Source: Hordeum vulgare subsp. vulgare (Eukaryota; Streptophyta; Magnoliopsida; Poales; Poaceae). From it: a stretch of 64,000 nt of DNA. A program made the translations under genes and the position numbers. The stretch lies in assembly GCF_904849725.1 (NCBI RefSeq), contig NC_058523.1, forward strand, positions 205,185,689 to 205,249,688, given 5' to 3'. Position 1 is the stretch's first letter. Every line of letters starts with the position of its first letter. The notes below the pieces were generated by a model, which saw only the letters and a program-made list of their open reading frames with translations, ran no database searches and had not been told where the DNA came from. Positions 34,217 through 44,459 of this stretch are shown here, one piece after another.

Positions 34217-34760
34217 CACTCTCCAAGAACAAACTTCTAGGTGACCTCTCGCGTCTTCCACGTGGGCAAGAAGGGTTGACCATGCACTATTCAGGTCTGT
34301 GGTTTGTGGGCAACCCAATTCCTCGCATCCCCCTTATGTGTGTTATCCTCCTTCTTTCCTCTGCGCCGCCACCAACCCCCGATGCAACAACATCAGCGCT
34401 GTCGCCGGCCCCCAATCAGAAACCTCTGCGCTGCTACCGGCCCCCAATTCCATGCCTCTAGCACCTCCTTCGTCCCTGATGTTGCAACGCCCTTCGGCAC
34501 TGAGGAGGCCGAGGGCGTCTCCGGCTTCCGATCACGTGCCTCTAGCCCTTGCTTCGTGAGTGCTACGGAGGACCCTTCTACGTGAGGAGGCCATGGCCTA
34601 CACGACCATCGTCAGCATCGATGCTCCCTTGCGCAACCACTCCAATGACTGTGAGGTGACCCATTCCCCTCCCTAGTGGTGTTGGTGTCCTCCTTGAGTG
34701 CTAGGTTTTCGTGGTTCCATTCATTCTGTGGCAAATTTATAATTGCAGGTATGTTGTAGA
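34217..34760. other. Unassigned GC-rich DNA
   Basis: CGCCGCC-rich sequence with overlapping short frames in several registers and no recognisable domain. It ends at the start of the copy D LTR. Confidence 0.3.
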
Positions 34761-36558
34761 TGTTGGAAATATGCCCTAGAGGCAATAATAAATTAGTTAT
34801 TATTACATTTCCTTGTTCATGATAATCGTTTATTATCCATGCTAGAATTGTATTGATCGTAAACTCAAATACATGTGTGGATACATAGACAACACACTAT
34901 CCCTAGTGAGCCTGTAGTTGACTAGCTTGTTGATCAAAGATGGTCAAGGTTTCCTGGCCCTAGACATGAGATGTCGTTTGATAACGAGATCACATCATTA
35001 GGAGAATCATGTCATGGACAAGACCCAACTATGAACATAGCATATGATCGTGTCAGTTTATTGCTACTGTTTTTTGCATGTCAATGTATCTGTTCCTATG
35101 ACCATGAGATCATGCAACTCCCGGACACCGGAGGAATACCTTGTGTGTATCAAACGTCGCAACGTAACTGTGTGACTATAAAGGTGCTCTACAGGTATCT
35201 CCGAAGGTGTCTGTTAGGTTGGCGTGAATCGAGACTGGGATTTGTCACTCCGTATGAAGGAGAGGTATCTCAGGGCTCACTCAGTAATACAACATCACAA
35301 TAAGCCTTACAAGCAATGTGACTAAGGAGTTAGTCATGGGATCTTGTATTACGGAATGAGTAAAGTTACTTGCCGGTAACGAGATTGAACTAGGTATGGA
35401 GATACCGAAGATCGAATTTCGGGCAAGTAACATACCGATGGAAAAATGGAATAGCATACGGAATTAACTGAATCCTTGACATAGAGGTTCAACCGCTGAA
35501 GATCTTCATAGAATATGTAGGAGCCAATATGAGCATCCAGGTCCTTCTATTGGTTATTGATCGGAGAATGTCTCAGGTCATGTCTGCATAGTTCTCGAAC
35601 CCGCAAGGTATGCGCACTTAAGGTTAGGTGACGTTTCGATATAGTTGAACTATTGATGTTGGTAACCGAAGGTTGTTCAGAGTCCCGGATGAGATCCCAT
35701 ACACCATGAGGGTTTTCAGAATGGTCCGGAGATGAAGATTGATATATAGGAAGTATCCATTTTGCTTCCGGAAGGTTTTCGGGCATTACCGGTAAAGTAC
35801 CGGGAGTGACGAATGGGTTCTGGAGTTCCACCTGGAGGGGCCACCCTCCCGGGAGAGAACCAAAGAGGCCCAAGGGTGGCGCACTAGCTCTTAGGGGACC
35901 GGTGGCCAACCCAAAGGAGGCTTATTTCGGCCAAGTGACAAAAGGATAGGAGGGTCGGCCAAAACCGAATTGGGGATGGAGGACTCCTCCTTCCAAGTTG
36001 TATTGGAGGACTCCTCCTCTTCCTCCTCTTTGTTCAGCCGAACCCTAGGGCCTTGCCCTAGGGCGCCAAACCTCCCCTCCCTCCTATATATAGTGGAGGT
36101 GAGAGAGGCTTTTGGCACCTCAAGCCAAGGCGCAACCCTCTCTCCCTCCACCACTTCGTGACACCCTGTAGCTAGTTTGGTACGGTACGACGAAGCCCTG
36201 CCGGAGTTGCTCCACCACCATCGCCGCTACACCGTCATGCTGCCAGAGAATTCAGCTACCTCTTCGTCCCTCTTCCTGGATCAAGAAGGCGGAGATGGTC
36301 ATCGAGTTGCATATGTGTTGAACGCGGAGGTGCCGTCCGTTCGGCACTAGATCAGGAAGGATCGTGATGAGATCGCGGGACGGATCGTGATTGGATCGGG
36401 AAGATGTTCGACTACATCAACCGCGTTATATACACTTCTGCTTAGGAATCTACAAGGGTATGTGGATCCAATCTCTCCTCTCGTAGATGGTCATCACCAT
36501 GGATATATCTTATGTGCGTGTAGAAATTTTTTTGTTTCCCATGCGACGTTCCCCAATA
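34761..36558 (+). repeat. 5' LTR of copy D (1.8 kb, complete)
   Basis: Starts TGTTGGAAATATGCCCTAGAGGC at 34761 and ends CCCCAATA at 36558, a change from the usual CA terminus. The preceding pentamer GTAGA is the candidate target duplication. Confidence 0.92.
36085..36092 (+). promoter_or_regulatory. LTR TATA box
   Basis: TATATATA in CTCCTATATATAGTGG, aligned with the TATA boxes of the other two BARE-type LTRs in the window. Confidence 0.6.
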
Positions 36559-36559
36559 G

Positions 36560-36576
36560 TGGTATCAGAGCTAGGT
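36560..36576 (+). other. Primer binding site of copy D
   Basis: TGGTATCAGAGCTAGGT, complementary to the 3' end of initiator tRNA-Met, one base after the LTR. Confidence 0.88.
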
Positions 36577-37374
36577 CTATGCGTAGATGACATCTTGAGT
36601 AGAACACAAAGGAGTTTGTGGATGTTTATATTCGGATTGCTGCTCTCCTTAGTCTTTTCTTGATTCGGCGGTATTGTTGGATGAAGCGGCCTGGACCAAC
36701 ATTACTCGTACGCTTACGAGAGACCAGTTTCATCGACTAACATGCAACTTGTTGCATAAAGATGACCGGCGGGTGTCTGTTTCTCCAACTTTAGTTGAGT
36801 CGGATTTGACTGAGGCAATCCTTGGAGAAGGTTAAATAGCAACTTGCATATCATCATTGTGGTTTTGCGTAAGTAAGATGCGATCATACTAGATACCCAT
36901 AGAATCCACGTATAACAAGCAACAACAAATTAGAGGACGTCTAACTTGTTTTTGCAAGGTATGCATGTGATGTGATATGGCCAAAGACATGATATGATCT
37001 ATTGGATGTATGATATGGACAAATTTGGACTTGCACGTCGATGCTACGGCAACCGGTAGGAGCCATAGGGTTGTCTTTAATTATTTTGCGCTTGGAGATG
37101 CTTTGCTTTATCGCTAGTCAGCAACTTTAGTAGTAACATCATAGTTAGCGCGACAACCTCGTTGGTAGCACAATGACGGAGATCATGGTGTGGCACCGGT
37201 GACGATGAATATCATGCCGGTGCTTTGGTGATGGAGATCAAGAAGCACAATTTCATGGCCATATGATGTCACTTATGATTTGCATGTGATGTTAATCCTT
37301 TTATGCACCTTGTTTTGCTTAGTACGACGATAGAATTATAAGGTGATCCCTCACTAAAATTTCAAGATAAAGTT
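36577..37374 (+). pseudogene. Internal region of copy D, first segment
   Basis: Non-coding leader and gag remnant colinear with copy A. It ends with the pentamer AAGTT (37370-37374), which recurs at 45934-45938 after the nested Copia. Confidence 0.75.
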
Positions 37375-37694
37375 TGTTCGGGCATAGTTTATGCCTAAGT
37401 AATTTTGGTGATTGATGACAGTACCGTAAAGGACTAACTGTGTGTGTTAAGGTTTCAGATAACACACGTCAATGGCACAAGACGACTCGCCTCCTCATTC
37501 ATGGAACGGAAGCACGGCGCTCTCTACGATTCTCTTTATTTGAGTCATAGGAAAGCCGTACTATTAAGAGGGGATCCGTAGTGGAAAGGTTTGGGTGGAA
37601 TCTATCTTTGCACGCGCACACTTCACATATTCTCCCTTACCTTCATCATTGGAGCGGCCCCCGCCACTGTGTTTCTTTCCTCCTTGCAAAATGG

Positions 37695-38052
37695 TCCCCA
37701 GCGGTAGTACCGCTGGAATGCTAGCGGTAGTACCACTGCAGCCAGCGGTAGTACCGCTGGCTGGCGGTAGTACCGCCCCTGGTCAGCGGTAGTACCGCTC
37801 CAGGAGCTTAGTACCGCCTGCCTAGCGGTTGTTCGTGGACGGACCTTTTTGCGAAGACTTTCTTGGCGGTGGTAGTGCTTTTGCACTACCAGGGGCCCAG
37901 CGGTAGTACCGCTGGGGCAAGCGGTAGTACCGCTGGAATGCCAGCGGTAGTACCACCGCAACCAGCGGTAGTACCGCCCCTGGTCAGCGGTAGTACCGCT
38001 GGAGTGCCAGCGGTAGTACCGCTGCAGCTAGCGGTAGTACCGCTGGAGCTCG
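37695..38052. repeat. Array of GCGGTAGTACCGC palindromes in the 5' LTR
   Basis: I count twelve copies of the core GCGGTAGTACC, most continuing as CGC to form GCGGTA-G-TACCGC, spaced mostly 20-30 bp apart with one gap at about 37805-37895. They lie upstream of CACTATATAAAGG (38085-38097), the probable LTR TATA box. Confidence 0.85.
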
Positions 38053-38086
38053 GGCAGAGAGTGGGAAAACGGTTGGATTCCCCCCC

Positions 38087-38096
38087 CACTATATAA
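38087..38096 (+). promoter_or_regulatory. LTR TATA box of the nested Copia
   Basis: CTATATAAAG just after a run of C and 40-50 bp downstream of the palindrome array; conserved at about 45193-45202 in the other LTR. Confidence 0.6.
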
Positions 38097-38831
38097 AGGG
38101 TTCTTCTAGCTGTGGAACCTTATCTCTTACCCTCTCAAGCTCCATTGTTGCTCCCTAAGCTCAAAAGTGCCCGATCTCTCTCCCTAGCCAATCAAACTTG
38201 TTGATTCTTTAGGGATTGGTTGAGAAGGCCTAGATCCACACTTCCACCAAGAGAAAAGTTGATTCCCCCACCAATCCCTTGCGGATCTTGTTACTCTTGG
38301 GTGTTTGAGCATCCTAGACGGTTGAGGTCACCTCGAAGCCATATTCCATTGTGGTGAAGCTTTGTGGTCTAGTTGGGAGCCTCCTAGCTTTGTGTGGAGT
38401 TTGCCCCAACCTTCTTTGTAAAGGTTCGATCGCCGCCTTCAAGGGCACCTATAGTGGAATCACGGTACCTTGCATCGTGCGAGGGCGTGAGGAGAATACG
38501 GTGGCCTTAGTGGCTTATTGGGGAGCATTGTGCCTCCACACCGCTCCAACGGAGACGTACTTCCTGTCAAAGGGAAGGAACTTCGGTAACACATCCTCGT
38601 CTCCATCGGTTCCACTTGTGGTTATCTCTAACCTTTACTTTGTGTATGCTTATATTGTTGACTATATCTTACTTGTCTTAATAGCTCTTGTTGTTAGCTC
38701 CATTAGGGTACACCTCATTGTCGTAACATTTGTGAACCCATATGTTGTTTACCTTAACTTGCTAAGATTATTTAAAAAGTGTTCGTTGTCTATTCACCCC
38801 CCCTCTAGTCAACCATATCGATCCTTTCAAT

Positions 38832-38847
38832 TGGTATCAGAGCCACG
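38832..38847 (+). other. Primer binding site of the nested Copia
   Basis: TGGTATCAGAGCCACG two bases after the LTR, complementary to initiator tRNA-Met. Confidence 0.88.
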
Positions 38848-38880
38848 TCTCTTTATTAAGGGTTTAACCACCCAAAGAGT

Positions 38881-40367
38881 ATGGAAGGTGAAGAGGGAAT
38901 TAACCATGGGCAACCCGAGGCCATGGACTTGACTTCGGTCACAAGGGACGACTTGAATACGGCTATGGCCGCTCTCAAGACGTCCTTGACGAACAAGGTC
39001 AAGACCATGCTTAAAGAGTTAATTGAGGGATTTAAAAGTTCACCCGAACCGGCTATAGTGGTTAAACCCACCGTTTCCGATTTGGAGGCCAACTCCTCTG
39101 AGGAAGCGGCTAAAGGTATGCAACCTCCCTCATCTCACGAAAAGGATAGGACTGGAACATATGCCTTAGTTCCACCCCCATGGTCTATGGAGGATCCGTT
39201 CCCGCACCACGTCTTAATCCTGTTGGTCCTCCTCCTAAGCTTGTGAAAGGTGACTTTGCTAACTGGGTATTTTCTATTAAGTCTCATTTGAATCACAGCT
39301 CAACAAACTTGTGGAGAATCATCGAGCAAGGATATTATCCCCATGATCCAAGCAACCTCACTCCAAGAGAAGATGCAGACAATCAATACAATCACTCTGC
39401 TTTGTTTATTCTCCAGTCTGCAGTGCCACCTGAGGATCTTCCTCACTTGCGTCCCTTCACTTTGGCCAAGGATTGTTGGGAGCATATTATGGTGTTGTAC
39501 AAGGGAAGCTCAAGCATTCAACGATCCAACTATGAAGTGATACTTGATAAGGCCGATGAGTTTGTGATGAAGGAAGATGAGGACCCTCGTGATCTCTATC
39601 GGAGGGTGACTGCTATTGCTGTGGCACTCAAGGATCATGGGAGCAAGGATGTGGATGACACATGGGTCAAACGCAAGTTCCTTAAAGCCATCATGCCTTT
39701 CAACAAAGCCATGTCATCAGTCATTCATCAGCGGCCAGACTTCCACTCCTTGTCTTCCAGTGAGGTGTTGGATGAATTAATTGCAATGTCAATCATGAAT
39801 GAAACAGCCGACAACGCACTTGCTCGTGTTCGATCAAAGACAACTTCACCCAACCTTGCGTTGAAAGCAAAAGCAATGCTTGAAGAAGAAGAAGAAGATG
39901 AGGAAGAGGAGGGTTGCCCTGAGGACACAAAGTATGCCTATCATGAGCACATGGCTCTTGCATCAAGGCAATTCTGGGGCAACAAGAGGAACTCAAGACC
40001 CACCTTCACCAAGAACAACTCGAGTGGATTCAAACCCAAACAACGAGTAAGGACATGTTATAACTGTGGTAACGTGAGTCACTTCGTGGCCGAATGTCCC
40101 TATGAGAAAAGGGAAGACAACGGAGGCAAGCTCATTCGCAAAGACAAAACCAAATCATTTCCAATCAAGAACAACTTTGTGAAGAAACCTCACCCAAAAG
40201 GGATGGTGGCCCTTGAAGAGTATCCTTCAGATGATGATGATGATGATGATGATACAGTGGCAACGACAACTGTTGCTATTGCCACTACCTCTCCCCAGAA
40301 GGTGTCTCTCTTCAACGCCCCCAACGAGAACCACATCACCAAGTGCCTCATGGCAAAAATCAGGTAA
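38881..40367 (+). pseudogene. Gag of the nested Copia (frameshifted)
   Basis: The N-terminal part starts MEGEEGINHGQPEAMDL at 38881. A shift around 39170-39240 moves the reading into a 395-residue frame that ends at 40367. It contains the UBN2/retrotransposon gag core (FANWVFSIKSHLNHSSTNLW, SVIHQRPDFHSLSSSEVLDE), an acidic stretch, and one zinc knuckle CYNCGNVSHFVAEC (CCHC). A run of eight aspartates lies near the C-terminus. Gag forms the particle and binds RNA. With one frame change the rest of the protein is intact, so decay is mild. Confidence 0.82.
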
Positions 40368-41403
40368 CTCCCATCATTAAGACCAACATTGCTTCTGCTC
40401 CTTCATTGTTAAATTGTGTTGAAGATAGTGATGTTGGGGAACTTAATGAGCATGATCTTGACAAGTTTCTGTGCACTATTAAGGGGGAATCCAAGAAGCA
40501 CTTTGTTGCTCTCTTGGAACAACTGGGTGAGGCCACTTACCTCATTGAGTCCCATGAGGAGACCATCTCCGAGCTTCAGGGACACAATCGTGACTATGCC
40601 GATGCAATAATGCTCTAGAAGAGGAGCACACTCTTCGTTTGGCTCTTGAGGAGTCATATAGCGATGACTGCGCTAAAATGCAAAAGAAACTAGATCATGA
40701 TGTTGTTCTTACTCGTATGCTTAAGTCTGAACAGTATGCTCTTGGGGTTGGCCATGACAGACTCAAAGAGGAGTTTGACACACTTGACAAGGCCCACAAG
40801 GTCTTGAAAGGTGCTCATTTCTCTCTGAAAGAGTCTCATGATCAACTCCAAGCAAAACTTACCAAGGAGATCTCTACGTGCCCTTCCTTTGTGTTAATTG
40901 ATAATGCTTGTGCAACTAACCCCTATTGTGAGCATGTACATCTTGTGGAGGAAAATGCCAAGTTAAAGGAGAAACTTGAGAAGGGCCTTGTGGCATGCAT
41001 ACAAGGTGAGAAGAGTCTGAACGACCTCTTGAGCACTCAAAAGGGTGTTGTAGGAAAGGAGGGACTCGGACTTACCTCCAAGTCAAAAGGTAAAAGAAGG
41101 AACAGGAACAAACGATCTCCCACCCTCATGGACATCTTTGTCAAAGAGGGTGAGGGGACTCAGAAGGTGAACAGGAACAAGGTGGACTATGGAAACCTCA
41201 AGAAGGGCAAAACCATTCCTACTAACACAGCCGGCAAATTCAATTCTTCTTATGACTTATGTTGTGCTAGTGATGGGCATGTTTATGCCAGATTTGTTGG
41301 TTCCTACGATGAGGATATTGAATGGGCTATCTGGGTTCCTAAGACCCTTGTCTCTAACATGAAAGGACCCATTAAAAAATGGGTACCTAAAACCAAGCCT
41401 TGA
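40343..41403 (+). pseudogene. Coiled-coil region between Gag and protease
   Basis: Two frames, 40343-40618 and 40639-41403, form one long helical region (EQLGEATYLIESHEETISEL; FDTLDKAHKVLKGAHFSLKE; HLVEENAKLKEKLEKG) followed by a basic segment (KSKGKRRNRNKRSP). They are separated by a stop and frameshift around 40616. SIRE/Maximus-type polyproteins usually have such a segment between the zinc knuckle and protease. The C-terminal part ends KWVPKTKP, a typical lead-in to the protease. Confidence 0.7.
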
Positions 41404-41407
41404 TCTA

Positions 41408-42067
41408 TTGCAGGAGTTTGCTTCCGGTGGGGTGTCATGGTTGCTCGATAGTGGAGCAACAAATCATATGACCGGAAGCAAGGACTTAGTGGTGGATGTG
41501 CATCCTTCTCCATCTATGCCCATCCATGTCCAATTCGCCAATGCATCCTCTTCAAAGGTATTGGGATTTGGTAAGGTGGTCGTCTCTCAAGATTTATCTA
41601 TTGAGAAGGTCATGCTTATTGAGTCACTTGCCTACAATTTACTTTTGGTTCGTCAACTCGCAATTATGGGTTTTTCCACATTCTTTAATATTGACACTGT
41701 GTTCCTCCTCAGAAGCAAGACTCTTAAAGTAGCCTATGTTGGACATGTCGAAAATGGTCTTTATGTGGTGAACTTCTCAAAGCGACCCACTAAGACTGCG
41801 ACATGTTTAATGGCTAAATTTGACGTGGGCTGGCTTTGGCATCGCCGTTCAGCTCATGTCAATATGAGATCTTTGCAAAGCCTTCTGACAGGGGACCATG
41901 TTCATGGACTAACAAATGTGAGCTTTGCTAAAGATCGTGTTTGCAGTGCCTGCATTGAAGGAAAGATTCATGAAACTGCTCATCGTCCAACGACTATTAT
42001 CTACACTAAGAGGCCATCAACACAGCATGTCATGCATCCAATCGGCTCTACATCCGCAAAGGCTTGA
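41408..42067 (+). pseudogene. Copia protease and pre-integrase domain, truncated integrase
   Basis: Starts with the aspartic protease (SWLLDSGATNHMTGSK, active site DSGA) and continues with NLLLVRQLAIMGF. The pre-integrase zinc-binding domain follows (LWHRRSAHVNMRSL ... CSACIEGK; H-H-C-C pattern). After TIIYTKRP, at about 42015, the catalytic core with the D, D, E residues is missing, and the sequence jumps to the segment just before the integrase C-terminal domain. Confidence 0.82.
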
Positions 42068-42798
42068 ACAAGACTCCGTATGAGATTCTAACTGGAAACA
42101 AACCCAATCTCAAGTACTTCCGGGTATTCGGTTGTAAGTGTTTAATTCTCAAGAAAGGAGCATGGTTAGCTAAATTTGATTCTAGAGCACATGAGGGTAT
42201 CTTTGTTGGTTATGCTACAAACTCTCATGCTTACCGTGTCCTCAACAAGTCCATCGGACTAATTGAGGAGACGTGTAACGTAGAGTTTGATGAAAATAAT
42301 GGCTCCCAAGTGGAGCAAAGTGGTCTTTGTGACGCAGGTGATGAAATTCCTCCCCAAGCCATAAGAAGAATGGGGATTGGTCAAATACTCCCCATTGAGG
42401 AACCCCTTGTGGCCGAAGGAGAAGGACAATGCTCTACTCAAGTGGAGCCATCACCTTCACAAGCCCCACATGCTTCCGATGAACAAAGAGAAGACTCTCA
42501 ACAAAATAAACAAGCTCAAGGTCAAGATAAATTGCCCAACAATGATGATGTGTCTCAGGATATTCAAGCACTACCCCAAGACGCCGAACCTGCTCATGAT
42601 CAAGATCAAGTGCAACCCCGAGATCCAGACCAAGTAGAAGCACAAGATCAAGATCAAGAGCAACCACAAATACAAGAACAAACTAGTGAACCTGCTCAAG
42701 TCGAAGGACAAGATGATCAGGAGACTGTCTCACAATTCCCTTCTGGAGCACCAACAGCCGGCTCAAGACGCCGGGCAAGCGTCGGGGCCTCCAATTAG
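42064..42798 (+). pseudogene. Integrase C-terminal part and Gln/Asp-rich linker; RT absent
   Basis: LNKTPYEILTGNKPNLKYF and RVFGCKCLILKKG are the conserved Copia integrase C-terminal sequence. IFVGYATNSHAYRV and ETCNVEFDEN follow. A low-complexity linker rich in Gln, Asp and Pro runs to a stop at 42798. Reverse transcriptase normally begins a little after such a linker, but from about 42800 on the sequence belongs to the next ORF. Confidence 0.82.
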
Positions 42799-42934
42799 GT
42801 TGTGGAGATAGCCCCGAGCAATTTGTACGGGTACCGGTAACCGCCCCCAAGGGTCTGCCACTTCAGGTCTGCAACCCAAAAAGCAGTCCTTCAAGAAGAC
42901 CGCGCACAAGGATAAGGGGATCAATGTCCGAACA

Positions 42935-43723
42935 ATGCCCCCCAAGGACTTTCTGCAGTTTCGCACTCAGAACCATTATCTCAAAGAGAAGGCTATGATC
43001 AAGAATGTTGACCATGTCTGGGCAAAGGATCAGTGCAGGATCTACCGTGATATTGTCATGCAATTCAAGAAGAACTATGTCCCTGTTCAGTGGATTGACC
43101 TAGCTCATCTTCAGCGGAACCTAGACTATTTTGGTGATGCCCTCTCTCTGATTGACAAACTGGGCATCAAGGACATCATCACTTTCAAGACAGATTTTGA
43201 CCCCACTACTGTTGCTCAGTTCTATGTCACGGTCCACTTCTCTCCTGATGAAGAGCGCTCTATGGTATGGATGACTGGGACTCAGAAGATGACCGGTACC
43301 TGGCGTGAATTCATGACATTCCTCAAGGTTGACTTCCAGGGAGTTGACACTCCACTTGGGTCGCGTCCTCATGCTGCCGCCCCCACCGATAGGCCCCCCG
43401 CAAAGGACAGATTGCAGCAACTCTATGTGAGGAAGGGTGTGCTCCCCAAGCATCTGGACATCATGCATCGGATCCTTCGCAACACCCTCTTCCCTCGCAT
43501 TGGTAACTTCGACGAGGTTCATGGCTCTTTGGCTGAGATGCTGCTGCTATGTGAGGAGGCTATGACTAAGGAGTCTGCCCCTCTTGATATTTCTGATGTG
43601 ATGTTCACGGAGCTCTGGAACTGCATCATCATGTGTAAGGTTCCCATCTACGGGCCCTATCTGTTCGCTTATATTTGTCAGAAGTGGCAAGATACTTTTC
43701 CGGAGGAGGTGCTCTATGCTTAG
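42935..43723 (+). CDS. ORF downstream of pol in the nested Copia, function unknown
   Basis: 262 residues from MPPKDFLQFRTQNHYLKEK; the frame is open upstream too (KGINVRT). Sequence includes FKKNYVPVQWIDLAHLQRNL, KTDFDPTTVAQFYVTVHF and WREFMTFLKVDFQG. I see no signal peptide, membrane segment or zinc finger. It resembles plant transposon-associated proteins of unknown function that occupy the env-like position in large Copia elements. After the TAG at 43721 the same register continues (HDPIKLRVKDKWANP) to about 44155 with further stops, so the original protein was longer. Retention while RT was lost is notable. Confidence 0.6.
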   Translation: MPPKDFLQFRTQNHYLKEKAMIKNVDHVWAKDQCRIYRDIVMQFKKNYVPVQWIDLAHLQRNLDYFGDALSLIDKLGIKDIITFKTDFDPTTVAQFYVTVHFSPDEERSMVWMTGTQKMTGTWREFMTFLKVDFQGVDTPLGSRPHAAAPTDRPPAKDRLQQLYVRKGVLPKHLDIMHRILRNTLFPRIGNFDEVHGSLAEMLLLCEEAMTKESAPLDISDVMFTELWNCIIMCKVPIYGPYLFAYICQKWQDTFPEEVLYA

Positions 43724-44459
43724 TCTGACTACATTGTGCACGACCCGATCAAGCTTCGCGTCAAGGATAAATGGGCCAACCCGTCAACTTCCTCTCAGCA
43801 CATGGATACTGACACAGAGACTGCTGCTGACAAAGGAACTGCCTCTCAGTCCCGCCCTTCTGCCATGCCATCTTGGGCCATCAAACTGCAGGATAAGATG
43901 AAGACTCTATTCTGTATGCAGGCTTAGGGTCAGTACCAGACGCACGTGGCTCAGAAGGAGAGCCGCCAGAGGCACAAGCGTGTTCTAAGGACTCTTGATG
44001 TGGACATCTCCAGCGGATCAGAGATTTCGACATCACTCCAGAGGCTGCTTGGATGCAGGCTCAAGGTTACCACTGGTCTGGCGATGAGGCGGCAGAGGAG
44101 GAGCAGGACGATCAGGAGGGTACCGACGAGTCTGGCGATGCTGAGGATGAGGAGTAACCACCTGTGGCGTTAGGTGTGCCCCTTTTTGGTGTCTTGTGCC
44201 AAAGGGGAAGAGAGTCTAGGAGCTGGATTTGCTTTCATAATCGAACTTTGTTTTTCTTTGCTTTCTTTCGTGGTTTGCTTCGAACTTGGTTTGCTTCTAG
44301 TTTGCTATCGTTTGTGAGACATGAACTTATGTGAGATTTATTTCCATCATATGCTGTGAGTCATATGCCCCGTATTGTCATATATCTCTATCTTTTTGTT
44401 CTCATATTATTCTCTGTGCAAATCCAGTATTGTCATCAATCCACCAAAAAGGGGGAGAT
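43724..44459 (+). other. 3' internal region and polypurine tract of the nested Copia
   Basis: The remnant of the downstream ORF continues to about 44155; the rest is AT-rich untranslated sequence. AAAAAGGGGGAGA at 44446-44458 is the polypurine tract, one base before the 3' LTR. Confidence 0.75.

Larger units (their letters stand above)
37375..38829 (+). repeat. 5' LTR of the nested Copia
   Basis: 1455 bp, TG...CA, directly repeated at 44460-45933. The start reads TGTTCGGGCATAG against TGTTGGGGCATAG in the partner. An open frame at 38351-38932 runs out of it but is not judged to be a gene. Confidence 0.92.

Noticed and set aside
34201..34585. Possible small gene in CGCCGCC-rich DNA
   Set aside because: Three overlapping registers are open because of base composition; no start context, splice sites or domain.
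37695..38052. CRISPR-like pattern of short palindromic repeats
   Set aside because: Eukaryotic LTR context, irregular spacing, spacers that are themselves related, and duplication in both LTRs.
38351..38932. 193-residue frame (and its longer counterpart at 45455-46135)
   Set aside because: It lies in both LTRs of the nested Copia and runs across the LTR ends into unrelated sequence, so it is a chance frame in LTR leader DNA.
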